Assembly (NCBI RefSeq): GCF_030413635.1
Contig: NZ_CP129235.1
Location: 2,418,001 to 2,482,000, forward strand
DNA from: Planococcus shenhongbingii
Lineage (GTDB): Bacteria > Bacillota > Bacilli > Bacillales_A > Planococcaceae
DNA length: 64,000 bases
Direction: 5' to 3'
Shown piece after piece: positions 1 to 7,634 of the stretch (positions are counted from its first letter, which is position 1; each line of letters begins with the position of its first letter). Below the pieces are notes generated by a model. The model was not told where the DNA came from. It did no database searches and was given only the letters and a program-made list of their open reading frames with translations. The position numbers were made by a program, and so were the translations under genes.

Positions 1-267
1 AGTCAAAATAATGACAATGTCTCCTTTTTGCACAAGGCGAGCTGCTGCTCCGTTAACACAAATCACGCCGCTGCCGCGCTCCCCTGCAATGATATACGTT
101 TCAAAACGAGCGCCGTTGTTATTATTGACCACATGGACTTTCTCGTTCGGCAGCATACCGACTTGATCCAGTAAATTCTGGTCAATTGTAATGCTGCCGA
201 CATAATTCAAGTCTGCCTGCGTCACTGTGGCACGGTGTATTTTAGAATTGAGCATCATTCGTAACAT
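1..267 (-). CDS. panD: Aspartate 1-decarboxylase, 3' end cut by window
   Basis: PanD makes beta-alanine from L-aspartate for pantothenate synthesis. The 89 visible codons begin [20 protein letters not shown], typical of the family, and contain Gly24-Ser25 (YVGSI), the self-cleavage site that creates the pyruvoyl cofactor on Ser25. His11 and the later [11 protein letters not shown] segment are also family-typical. The C-terminal residues lie beyond base 1. The gene starts 3 nt after the panC stop, so the two are surely co-transcribed. Confidence in identity is high; only the end is missing. Confidence 0.95.
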   Translation of the reverse strand, partial: MLRMMLNSKIHRATVTQADLNYVGSITIDQNLLDQVGMLPNEKVHVVNNNNGARFETYIIAGERGSGVICVNGAAARLVQKGDIVIILT

Positions 268-270
268 GTC

Positions 271-1107
271 TTAGTTCCCCTTTATGTTAAAGATTAGGTT
301 ATCAATCAAACGTGCTTTTTCAAACTGCACAGCAAGCGCCAGGATTGCTTCGTCTTTGATATCGTTAGTCAATGCCGGATAAGCGAGCAGTTCGATATAG
401 TCAATGGTTCCGGAAATGCGGCCGTCGAGATAATTCCGGACTACTGCTACCGGGTCTCTGCCTTCGATCGCCGCCTGTCTTCCCAGTTGCAGCGCTTGTT
501 GAAGATGCGGTGCTTCTTGGCGTTCTGCTTCGCTTAAATAGACATTCCTTGAACTTTTCGCAAGCCCGTCCGCTTCCCGGACAGTTTCGCCGCGGCGGAT
601 AGCGAGCGGAAAATTATAATCTTCCACAAGCGATTCAATAATCGCCAGCTGCTGAGCATCTTTCTGGCCAAAATAGGCCCGGTCCGCTTGCGTCAAATGG
701 AATAATTTTGCGACCACTTTCAGCACACCATCAAAATGGCCCGGCCGCTTCGCTCCGCATAACACATCAGCAAGTGCACCAGCTGAAATGCTGATCTGTG
801 ATTTACGCGGATACATCTCTTCAACCGAAGGTGCAAAAATGACATCGGTGCCCGCTTCTTCTGCCAATTGCCGGTCGCGATCCCAATCTCTTGGATAGCG
901 GTCAAAATCCTCATTGGGGCCGAACTGTGCCGGATTGACAAAAATGCTCATAACAACACGGTCATTTTCCGCTTTTGCTTTATTGACAAGTGAAATATGG
1001 CCATCGTGCAGAAAGCCCATCGTCGGCACAAGTCCGATCGTTTCTCCAGACTCTTTGGTTTTTTTGACCCAGTTTTTCAATTCTTGGATCGTTTCAATCG
1101 TTTGCAA
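271..1107 (-). CDS. panC: Pantothenate synthetase
   Basis: PanC condenses pantoate and beta-alanine with ATP in the cytoplasm. The 278-residue product has the PTMGFLHDGH motif (HIGH-like nucleotide-binding motif), FVNPAQFGPNEDFDRYPRD, YFGQKDAQQ and LAKSSRNVYL. The open frame extends to 1230, but I place the start at the TTG at 1105-1107 because a GGAGAG ribosome site sits about 10 nt upstream and the resulting length matches the family (B. subtilis about 286). panB, which normally sits between birA and panC, is absent. A promoter and a terminator-like hairpin lie in the birA-panC gap. Confidence 0.94.
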   Translation of the reverse strand: MQTIETIQELKNWVKKTKESGETIGLVPTMGFLHDGHISLVNKAKAENDRVVMSIFVNPAQFGPNEDFDRYPRDWDRDRQLAEEAGTDVIFAPSVEEMYPRKSQISISAGALADVLCGAKRPGHFDGVLKVVAKLFHLTQADRAYFGQKDAQQLAIIESLVEDYNFPLAIRRGETVREADGLAKSSRNVYLSEAERQEAPHLQQALQLGRQAAIEGRDPVAVVRNYLDGRISGTIDYIELLAYPALTNDIKDEAILALAVQFEKARLIDNLIFNIKGN

Positions 1108-1140
1108 AACTCTTTCTCTCCTCTCAGGAAGAAAACCATA

Positions 1141-1171
1141 TAAAAAGCCTTCCGTCAAAAAAGACAGAAGG
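1141..1171 (-). terminator. Terminator-like hairpin in the panC leader
   Basis: On the minus strand CCTTCTGTC (1163-1171) pairs with GACGGAAGG (1148-1156, one G-U pair) around a six-T loop, followed by five T. It lies downstream of the predicted panC promoter and upstream of its start, so it is either a terminator for birA read-through or an attenuator for panCD. Confidence 0.55.
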
Positions 1172-1299
1172 ACAGAAAATTTGAATTCGGTTTCCTCCGT
1201 CCCTGTCATATAGTAGATCAAGGCAGACATTTAAATTATAAAGTTATCAGATGAATAAAGATGATCCGGTGCAGTTCACAAGTGATACTGCCCTTTAAA

Positions 1300-1328
1300 A
1301 TACTATAGCAGAACTCTAAAAAAAACAA
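1300..1328 (-). promoter_or_regulatory. Predicted SigA promoter for panCD
   Basis: Minus-strand -35 TTGTTT (1323-1328), 17-nt spacer, -10 TAGTAT (1300-1305), starting just after the birA stop. It would let panCD be expressed apart from the upstream cca-birA run. Confidence 0.5.
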
Positions 1329-1334
1329 AATACT

Positions 1335-2318
1335 TTAACTTGTCATTTCTATATCCGCAGAATAAATGCCGTGAAGCTTGCCATCCGCTGTGCGGAGCTG
1401 CAGCACACCCTCATCCGTAATGCTTTCTGCAATACCTTCAAGCGTTTCTTTCGCCATACGCGCCCGCACCGGATGTCCGATTGTCGACGAATAGCTTTCC
1501 CATAGCAGCTTCAAAATACCAAAGCCCTCTTCCACATATAAATCCGTATATTGTTCAAGAAATTGAAGCGTTGAAGAAACCAGTTCTTTACGGTCTATCT
1601 CTTTGCCGCTTTCCATTTTCAGCGAAGTTGCTATGTTCTGCACTTCCGGGTCAAAATCATCCGCCACTTGATTGACATTCAAACCGATTCCGATAATCAA
1701 TGCTTGAATCCCGTCAGCATCCGACTGAAGTTCAGTTAAGATCCCCGTGCATTTTTTTCCATTCAATAAGATATCATTCGGCCATTTGATTTCAGGCTTT
1801 AAACCAGTCACTTGTTCAATTGCCCGAACTATTGCAACTGCAGCCACCAGCGTGAATTGCGGCGCTTTTTGAGGAACTACATCCGGGCGGAGGATGACAC
1901 TCATCCAAATGCCTTTATTCGCCGCAGAATGCCACCTGCGAGCCATCCTTCCGCGTCCGGCAGTTTGTTCCTCAGTCATGACTACAGTGCCGTCCGGCGT
2001 ATTTTCCTGAGCCAACTGATGCGCTATGATTTGAGTGGAAGGACATGATTCAATGTAATGGATGTTGCGGCCCAGGCGTTTTGTTTTCAAGATGGCTTGA
2101 ATAGCAGTAGGCTCCAATGTATCGGGAAGGCCTGCCAGGATATAACCTTTCTTTTTCACAGAAATGATTTGGTATCCCTGTTCCTCAAGCTCTTTTATAT
2201 GTTTCCAGACAGCGGTCCGCGATATGCCAAAGTCATCCGCCAGCTGCTGGCCAGAAAGCGCAACGCCCTGCGCTTCGATAAGCCGCTGCGCCAATTTACG
2301 CGTTACCGTGATATTCAT
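1335..2318 (-). CDS. birA: Bifunctional biotin ligase / biotin operon repressor
   Basis: BirA activates biotin to biotinyl-5'-AMP and attaches it to acetyl-CoA carboxylase; the N-terminal helix-turn-helix lets it repress biotin genes. At 327 residues it is the long, DNA-binding type: residues about 5-60 form the winged helix (DDFGISRTAVWKHIKELEEQ), then TAGRGRMARRWHS gives the biotinyl-AMP loop, KWPNDILLNGKK the catalytic core, and a C-terminal SH3-like domain follows. Its start lies 23 nt inside cca, showing translational coupling. Confidence 0.95.
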   Translation of the reverse strand: MNITVTRKLAQRLIEAQGVALSGQQLADDFGISRTAVWKHIKELEEQGYQIISVKKKGYILAGLPDTLEPTAIQAILKTKRLGRNIHYIESCPSTQIIAHQLAQENTPDGTVVMTEEQTAGRGRMARRWHSAANKGIWMSVILRPDVVPQKAPQFTLVAAVAIVRAIEQVTGLKPEIKWPNDILLNGKKCTGILTELQSDADGIQALIIGIGLNVNQVADDFDPEVQNIATSLKMESGKEIDRKELVSSTLQFLEQYTDLYVEEGFGILKLLWESYSSTIGHPVRARMAKETLEGIAESITDEGVLQLRTADGKLHGIYSADIEMTS

Positions 2319-3429
2319 TCGTAAACCAATCCTTTATGATTTCTTTGTCATTTTTCAGCTTGCCGGAAACGATGCTGCGCTCCATTTGTTCAATCCATTG
2401 CCGTATCCAAGGGCCTTGTTTCTTGCCGCTCCACTCCATCAAATCAATCCCATTGGCAGCAATTTCCGATTTCGACTGAATCGGCAGGGCCGCTTTTCCA
2501 GCGGCAATGTCGGCTTCCACGCCTGTAAGTGCTGCAGCAATTGCCAGCTGCTGCCCGCTAAAGTGATAGTAAGTCCAGATGTCCCATTGCTCTAGGCGTG
2601 CAGCTTTCAGCGATTGTTCAATGAGTTTTCGCTCTTCATTCGAGAATTTGTAAACACGAATGTCTTTAAATTCCCGGTTCTGCCGGTACAGCATATAGGC
2701 CCAGCCGCTTGCAGCGATATCGACCGGCTCATAAGATGACCAATCCGTTTCAAAATATTCCCCGGCCGGCAAATATTTCGTCAAACCGGATTCCTTCAAA
2801 TAACTCATGCTGCGGGCGGTATGCCCTTGAACCATGATTTTATCGAGTTCATTTTTCAAGCGCTCGACTGCAACGCTTTGGATTCCTTGCGCTTGCTTGC
2901 GGATCGATGCCAATGTGATGGAATCAATCTTAAAATCAAGCTGTCCTGAAAAGCGGACTGCCCGGAGCATTCGCAAGGCATCTTCCTGAAAACGCTCATC
3001 CGGATTTCCGACCGCACGGATCAGGCGTTTCTCGATATCCTTTTTCCCTTCAAACGGATCGATGATGTGGCGTTCTTTATCAAGCGCCATCGCATTGATG
3101 GTGAAATCGCGCCTTTTTAAATCTTCTTCCAGCGATTGTACAAATTCCACTGAATCAGGCCTGCGGCTGTCGGAATACATGCCTTCTGTCCGGTATGTCG
3201 TCACTTCTATCCCTACTCCGTCCAATAGCACAAGCACCGTGCCATGATCAATTCCCGTATCAATGGTCCGGGAAAAGAGGGTTTTCACCTCTTGCGGAGC
3301 AGCATTCGTTGCGACATCAATGTCCTGTGGTATTTTGCCGAGCAGCAGATCCCGTACCGCCCCGCCTACTATATAAGCTTCAAAACCGCCTTTTTCAAGA
3401 GTTTGAACCACTTTTAAAGCAGTCTTCAT
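2296..3429 (-). CDS. cca: CCA tRNA nucleotidyltransferase
   Basis: Adds or repairs the 3' CCA end of tRNAs. The 377-residue class II enzyme shows GGAVRDLLLGK (residues about 22-32), the metal-binding DID in PQDIDVATNA, RRDFTINAMA, and DEERFQEDALRMLRAVRF-like segments (here PDERFQEDALRMLRAVRF). The C-terminal half is helical and tRNA-binding. The start overlaps the bshA stop by 4 nt and the end overlaps birA, so it sits inside one tightly packed transcript. Confidence 0.95.
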   Translation of the reverse strand: MKTALKVVQTLEKGGFEAYIVGGAVRDLLLGKIPQDIDVATNAAPQEVKTLFSRTIDTGIDHGTVLVLLDGVGIEVTTYRTEGMYSDSRRPDSVEFVQSLEEDLKRRDFTINAMALDKERHIIDPFEGKKDIEKRLIRAVGNPDERFQEDALRMLRAVRFSGQLDFKIDSITLASIRKQAQGIQSVAVERLKNELDKIMVQGHTARSMSYLKESGLTKYLPAGEYFETDWSSYEPVDIAASGWAYMLYRQNREFKDIRVYKFSNEERKLIEQSLKAARLEQWDIWTYYHFSGQQLAIAAALTGVEADIAAGKAALPIQSKSEIAANGIDLMEWSGKKQGPWIRQWIEQMERSIVSGKLKNDKEIIKDWFTNEYHGNA

Positions 3430-4577
3430 TCGCTTGCACCCCTATCTAACAGACGTTCATAAACCGCTTCGTACTGCTCCAGGATTGTCGTTGAATTGAA
3501 GCGCTGTTTCACCGTTTCCAACGAACCGTTTTTCAGCATTTCCCGTTCCTTTTCGTCTGTCAACATCCTAATGCTATAGGCTGCTGCTTTTTCTACATCT
3601 CCCAATTCAACTAAATATCCGTTCTGTCCCGGTTCAATAATTTCAGGGATTCCTCCGATATTCGTGCCAATGCATGGAACCCCGCAAGCCATCGCTTCCA
3701 ATAAAACCAAGCCGAAAGCTTCTTTTTCAGACATGAGCAGCTTAATGTCGCTGATATTGTAAAGTTCGGATAAATTATCACGTTTTCCGAGGAACAAAAC
3801 ATGTTTATCAAGTCCTAAATCTTTGACTTGCTGAACGGTCCGCCCCATCTCCGGCCCATCTCCGACAAGCAGCAATTTGGACGCCACTTGCTTTTGCACA
3901 CGACTGAACGTATCGATGATATCGGGTACCCGTTTTACATTCCGGAAATTCGATACATGAATCAGCACTTTTTCCTCTTCACCTATGCCGAGATCCTGTT
4001 TCAAGCTGCCGGTATTTGTAACCTTATATTCTCGTTCATCAACAAAATTATAAATGGTTTCTATTCTCTTATCGGGCTTGATCAAATCATAGGTCTGGTC
4101 CCTCAGCGAATTCGACACAGCCGTCACCACATCGGATTTTTCAATCCCGTATTTAATCGCTTCTTTCAATGAAGAATCCGATCCGAGCACTGTGATATCG
4201 GTTCCGTGCAAAGTGGTCACAATGCCGATATTGGATCCTGCCATAGCCCGTCCTAAAATGGCACAGACCGCATGCGGAATGGCATAATGCACATGCATCA
4301 GATCCAATTGTTCGTTTTTGATGACTTCCGCTATTTTTGTAGCCAATGCAATATCATAAGGGGCATATTGAAATACCGAATAACTGTTGACATCCACTTG
4401 ATGGCTGAAAATATTCGGGTACAGGCGGTTCAAGCGAAAAGGCGTGCTGGATGTGATGAAATGGACTTCATGGCCTTTTTCAGCCAGCATTTTCCCCAAT
4501 TCCGTCGCAATGACACCTGAGCCTCCCACTGTTGGATAACAGGTGATGCCAATCTTCATTTTTCGCAAAACTGTCAC
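3426..4577 (-). CDS. bshA: N-acetyl-alpha-D-glucosaminyl L-malate synthase (bacillithiol step 1)
   Basis: A GT4-type glycosyltransferase joining GlcNAc to L-malate as the first step of bacillithiol synthesis. Features: KIGITCYPTVGGSGVIATEL near the N-terminus, HYAIPHA, LHGTDITVLG, then the nucleotide-sugar site SEKEAFGLVLLEAMACGVPC. Start choice is open: GTG at 4575-4577 lies 1 nt after the mgsA stop, but a TTG three codons on (better spaced from AAGGTG) or the internal ATG at residue 7 are possible. The deacetylase bshB1 that sits between mgsA and bshA in B. subtilis is missing here. Confidence 0.94.
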   Translation of the reverse strand: MTVLRKMKIGITCYPTVGGSGVIATELGKMLAEKGHEVHFITSSTPFRLNRLYPNIFSHQVDVNSYSVFQYAPYDIALATKIAEVIKNEQLDLMHVHYAIPHAVCAILGRAMAGSNIGIVTTLHGTDITVLGSDSSLKEAIKYGIEKSDVVTAVSNSLRDQTYDLIKPDKRIETIYNFVDEREYKVTNTGSLKQDLGIGEEEKVLIHVSNFRNVKRVPDIIDTFSRVQKQVASKLLLVGDGPEMGRTVQQVKDLGLDKHVLFLGKRDNLSELYNISDIKLLMSEKEAFGLVLLEAMACGVPCIGTNIGGIPEIIEPGQNGYLVELGDVEKAAAYSIRMLTDEKEREMLKNGSLETVKQRFNSTTILEQYEAVYERLLDRGASE

Positions 4578-4578
4578 C

Positions 4579-4983
4579 TTACTCTCTCTCTTTGCTGATT
4601 AGACGCCAATCAATAAAACCTTCTTTAAGCCCTTGCAAGAGCACTTCAGCGGTGCCCATATTGGTAGCCAGCGGCACACCATATACATCACATAGTCGAA
4701 TTAAAGCCGATACATCCGGTTCATGCGGTTGTGCCGTTAAAGGATCCCGGAAGAATATAACCATATCCATCTCATTTTGGGCAATCATAGCCCCAATCTG
4801 CTGATCGCCGCCAAGCGGCCCCGAACGGAAACGGATAACATCAAGCCCCGTGCCATCAATAATGCGCTGTCCAGTCGTACCCGTGGCATACAGAGAGTGT
4901 TCGGATAAAATCGGCTGGTACGCTATAACAAATTGTATTAAATCATCTTTTTTACGGTCATGTGCAATTAATGCAATCTTCAT
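4579..4983 (-). CDS. mgsA: Methylglyoxal synthase
   Basis: Converts dihydroxyacetone phosphate to methylglyoxal and phosphate, a bypass that relieves sugar-phosphate stress. The 134-residue protein starts [18 protein letters not shown] and has ATGTTG (phosphate binding), [15 protein letters not shown] containing the catalytic aspartate of the GGD motif, [14 protein letters not shown] and ATNMGTAE. Length is normal for the family. It follows dapB by 14 nt and abuts bshA. Confidence 0.96.
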   Translation of the reverse strand: MKIALIAHDRKKDDLIQFVIAYQPILSEHSLYATGTTGQRIIDGTGLDVIRFRSGPLGGDQQIGAMIAQNEMDMVIFFRDPLTAQPHEPDVSALIRLCDVYGVPLATNMGTAEVLLQGLKEGFIDWRLISKERE

Positions 4984-4997
4984 TCAAACATTCTCCT

Positions 4998-5798
4998 TTA
5001 TCCAATAATATGTTCAAGCCCATAAATCAATTCTTCGGTTTCCATCACGGTTTTAATCGACAGCACTACCCCTGACATGAATGAACCGCGGTTAAAGGAG
5101 TCATGGCGAAGTGTCAGCAATTGACCTTCTCCTCCAAGCAATACCTGCTGATGGGCGACAAGGCCCGGCAGCCGGACACTGTGGATGCGCATTCCATCGT
5201 AATTGGCTCCTCTTGCTCCCGGCAAAGTCTCTTTTTCACGGACATGCCCTTGCTCATGGACAGGCCGATGCTCGGAAATCAAATGTGCTGTTTTCATCGC
5301 GGTACCGGACGGAGCGTCCAACTTTTGATCATGGTGCATTTCGATGATTTCAACATCCGGCAAATATTTGGCAGCTTGTTCTGCAAATTTCATCATCAAA
5401 ACAGCGCCGACTGCAAAGTTCGGTGCGATAATGCAGCCAACTTTTATGTCTTTCGATAACTGCGTAAGTTCTTTTAGCTCTTCGTCCGAAAATCCCGTAG
5501 TGCCAACGACCGGGCGGATTTTTAAATCTAATGCACCTTTTGTGTGCTGATAAACCGATTCAGGCGATGTTAAATCCACTAAAACATCCGGACGTGTCGC
5601 CGCATGTAATTTCTCTAAATCCGTGAATACTGGAACCGTGTAATTTTCAGGAAATAGACCCGTATCAGCTAAAGTTTCTCCAATATCTTTGTAATCCAGT
5701 ACGGATACCAATTCCATTTCCGGGTTCTTCATAACAGTATGTACGGCTTCCTGGCCCATTTTTCCTCTTGCTCCGGCAATCGCCACTCGAATTGTCAT
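4998..5798 (-). CDS. dapB: 4-hydroxy-tetrahydrodipicolinate reductase
   Basis: NAD(P)H-dependent step of the diaminopimelate/lysine pathway. The Rossmann motif VAIAGARGKMGQEAV is at the N-terminus; the substrate loop EMHHDQKLDAPSGTA carries the catalytic HH and K. I take the ATG at 5796-5798 rather than the upstream one at 5822: it has an AGGAAGAGGG ribosome site, overlaps the ypjD stop as ATGA, and gives 266 residues, as in B. subtilis. Confidence 0.95.
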   Translation of the reverse strand: MTIRVAIAGARGKMGQEAVHTVMKNPEMELVSVLDYKDIGETLADTGLFPENYTVPVFTDLEKLHAATRPDVLVDLTSPESVYQHTKGALDLKIRPVVGTTGFSDEELKELTQLSKDIKVGCIIAPNFAVGAVLMMKFAEQAAKYLPDVEIIEMHHDQKLDAPSGTAMKTAHLISEHRPVHEQGHVREKETLPGARGANYDGMRIHSVRLPGLVAHQQVLLGGEGQLLTLRHDSFNRGSFMSGVVLSIKTVMETEELIYGLEHIIG

Positions 5799-6133
5799 TT
5801 TCCCTCTTCCTTTCGTGTCCAACGGTTTTTGTCTCTCGTATTGAATTTCTCCATAATGCGGTCATGGGCATGCGCTAAATCGATATCCATTGAATTGGCC
5901 ATGCAAATTAAAACAAACAGCAAATCGCCCATTTCTGCTTCTATTGTATTATCCTCTTCTGTAGACTTCTTTTTCTTTGGCCCGTATTCATGCATCACTT
6001 CACGCGACAATTCACCTAATTCTTCTGTCAGCCGTGCCATCAATTCCATCGGGCTGAAATAGCCTTCTTCAAACTGTCCGATATACTCGTCAACATCTTT
6101 TTGAAGCTGTTTCATTGTTTTATCTCCGCTCAT
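5795..6133 (-). CDS. ypjD: MazG-like nucleotide pyrophosphohydrolase (YpjD)
   Basis: All-alpha NTP pyrophosphatase of the MazG/YpjD type, 112 residues, probably housecleaning of non-canonical nucleotides. The metal-binding EELGELSREV and EAEMGDLLFVLICMAN (the ExxE...ExxD pattern) are clear, and the C-terminus NTRDKNRWTRKEEGK is a YpjD signature as I recall it. It is the first gene of the minus-strand run through dapB, mgsA, bshA, cca and birA, with a GAGGAG ribosome site and a strong promoter upstream. The natural substrate is not evident. Confidence 0.88.
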   Translation of the reverse strand: MSGDKTMKQLQKDVDEYIGQFEEGYFSPMELMARLTEELGELSREVMHEYGPKKKKSTEEDNTIEAEMGDLLFVLICMANSMDIDLAHAHDRIMEKFNTRDKNRWTRKEEGK

Positions 6134-6153
6134 TTCATCACACTCCTCATTTC

Positions 6154-6182
6154 ATCGTAAAGAAAACTGAGGATGTTGTCAA
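6154..6182 (-). promoter_or_regulatory. SigA promoter for the ypjD-dapB-mgsA-bshA-cca-birA run
   Basis: Minus-strand -35 TTGACA (6177-6182), 17-nt spacer, -10 TACGAT (6154-6159). Its -35 hexamer shares five of six base pairs with the -35 of the oppositely directed ypjC promoter. Confidence 0.7.
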
Positions 6183-6204
6183 AATCAATATTTTAGCTGA
6201 TAAT
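6176..6204 (+). promoter_or_regulatory. SigA promoter for ypjC
   Basis: Plus-strand -35 TTGTCA (6176-6181), 17-nt spacer, -10 GATAAT (6199-6204). The TAGGAG ribosome site at 6224-6230 and ATG at 6242 follow. Confidence 0.65.
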
Positions 6205-6241
6205 ACAGAAGTTGACTTTACGGATAGGAGATGAATGCCCC

Positions 6242-7108
6242 ATGAAAGAATTACAAGTGAAAAACATCTTATTCATATTGTTGGGATCGGCCATTTACAG
6301 TTTTGGTTTTGTCCATTTCAATATTCAGAATGAGCTGGGCGAAGGCGGATTTGCAGGCATTACCTTAATTTTATTCTTCCTATTTGAATGGGATCCCGCT
6401 TTAATGAACTTATTATTAAATATCCCGCTATTTTTTATTGGCTGGAAGCTGCTCGGCAAAAAGGTCTTTCTTTATACCATCATCGGAACAGTCGCAGTTT
6501 CTTTCTTTCTAAAAATATTTTTAGTTTATGAAATTCAAATCAATTTGCATGAAGACCTCTTCTTAGCCACACTTTTCGCCGGGGTGTTTGTCGGCGTCGG
6601 TCTGGGTATTATTTTCCGCTACGGGGGAACTACTGGAGGCGTCGATATCATTGCTCGCCTGGTTCAGAAATACAGCGGCTGGAGCATGGGAAAAACGATG
6701 TTCTTATTTGATGCTTGTGTAATTGCGCTGTCCCGCTTAACTTTCCTGGATAACCGCACAATGATGTATACACTTGTTGCGGTATTCGTCGGAGCCAGAG
6801 TCATCGACTTTGTCCAAGAAGGTGCTTACTCAGGACGGGGAGCAATGATCATCTCGAATTCGCAGGAAGAAATTGCAAGCCGGATTGCGAAGGAAATGGA
6901 CCGGGGCATCACCATTCTCCGAGGATACGGCCATTTCACCAAAGAAGAACGGGAAGTTCTCTACTGTGTAGTAGCCAAAAACGAAATCGTCAGACTGAAG
7001 AACATCATCAATAGCGTAGACCCCCACGCGTTCGTATCCTTAATGGAAGTCCATGATGTAATGGGCGAAGGGTTTACACTAGACGATCAAAAACAACCGA
7101 TTGGGTAA
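6242..7108 (+). CDS. ypjC: YitT-family (UPF0750) membrane protein
   Basis: A 288-residue integral membrane protein of the YitT/YpjC family: five or six hydrophobic segments in the first 180 residues (LFILLGSAIYSFGF..., ALMNLLLNIPLFFIGWKLL, LFLATLFAGVFVGVGLGIIF with the family hallmark RYGGTTGGVDI), then a soluble C-terminal DUF2179 domain (about 210-288, AMIISN...RGITILRGYG). Function is not established. I start at the ATG at 6242 because of the TAGGAG site 11 nt before; an in-frame TTG 10 codons upstream lacks one. B. subtilis ypjC also neighbours ypjD. Confidence 0.88.
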   Translation: MKELQVKNILFILLGSAIYSFGFVHFNIQNELGEGGFAGITLILFFLFEWDPALMNLLLNIPLFFIGWKLLGKKVFLYTIIGTVAVSFFLKIFLVYEIQINLHEDLFLATLFAGVFVGVGLGIIFRYGGTTGGVDIIARLVQKYSGWSMGKTMFLFDACVIALSRLTFLDNRTMMYTLVAVFVGARVIDFVQEGAYSGRGAMIISNSQEEIASRIAKEMDRGITILRGYGHFTKEEREVLYCVVAKNEIVRLKNIINSVDPHAFVSLMEVHDVMGEGFTLDDQKQPIG

Positions 7109-7111
7109 TGC

Positions 7112-7590
7112 GAAAAGCGAAGGCGACCATCTAGCCCCGACAAGCGCTGGAGGGCTTACAGCGAATGGCGCTCTTTGCCATTTGCAGTAAGACCGAAGCG
7201 ACTCGAGGGGCTGGTCGCCGGAGCTGGACAACAAGAAAAGCGGAAGCGCCTGTCCAGTCCCGACAGGCTTGAGGCAGAACACCGAGACGGCGTGTTTTTG
7301 CCGTACAGGTGGGTTGACTTAAGACCCCGAGGGACTAGGCGCTGCAGCTAGACATGAAAAGCGGAAGCGGCCGTTTAGGTTCGACCGGCATAAGACGAGC
7401 CGGCGAAGCGGCGCTCTTTGCCGCACAGTCGGATTGGCTTATGTCCCGAGAACCTGGCCGCTGCAGCTGGACAACAAGAAAAGCGATGGCGACCATTCAG
7501 CCCCGACAAGCGCTGGAGGGCTTACAGCGAATGGCGCTCTTTGCCATTTGCAGTAAGACCGAAGTGGCCTCGAGACAAGAAGCTGTGTAA
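7112..7590. repeat. Cluster of four about 120-nt structured repeats (A-D)
   Basis: Four tandem copies fill the gap between ypjC and the yugP-like gene: A 7112-7233, B 7235-7355, C 7356-7475, D 7478-about 7590. Each begins GAAAAGCG and A-C end GCTGGACAAC or GCTAGACAT. In each complete copy the ends pair through two stacked helices whose sequences differ but stay complementary: A GGCGACC/GGTCGCC and AGCCCC/GGGGCT; B GCGCCT/AGGCGC and AGTCCC/GGGACT; C GCGGCC/GGCCGC and AGGTTC/GAACCT. A terminal hairpin also co-varies (AATGGC/GCCATT, ACGGC/GCCGT, GCGGC/GCCGC). D lacks its closing arm. No credible ORF. A fifth copy is at 30715. The ends resemble an interspersed repeat common in Bacillales genomes, from memory. 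Confidence 0.85.
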
Positions 7591-7594
7591 CAAG

Positions 7595-7629
7595 AAAAAA
7601 CCGTTCCAGAAATCCGGAACGGTTTTTTT
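7595..7629. terminator. Bidirectional terminator, ypjC / yugP-like
   Basis: AAAAAACCGTTCC ... GGAACGGTTTTTTT, with A-run on one side and T-run on the other, between convergent genes. Confidence 0.85.
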
Positions 7630-7634
7630 GCTTC

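Noticed and set aside
1085-1110. GAG-rich stretch before panC as a TRAP site
   Set aside because: Only two or three GAG triplets with irregular spacing; TRAP needs many regularly spaced repeats. It is simply the ribosome site.
7112-7590. CRISPR array
   Set aside because: Units are about 120 nt, abut one another with no spacers, and vary in sequence while keeping base pairing.
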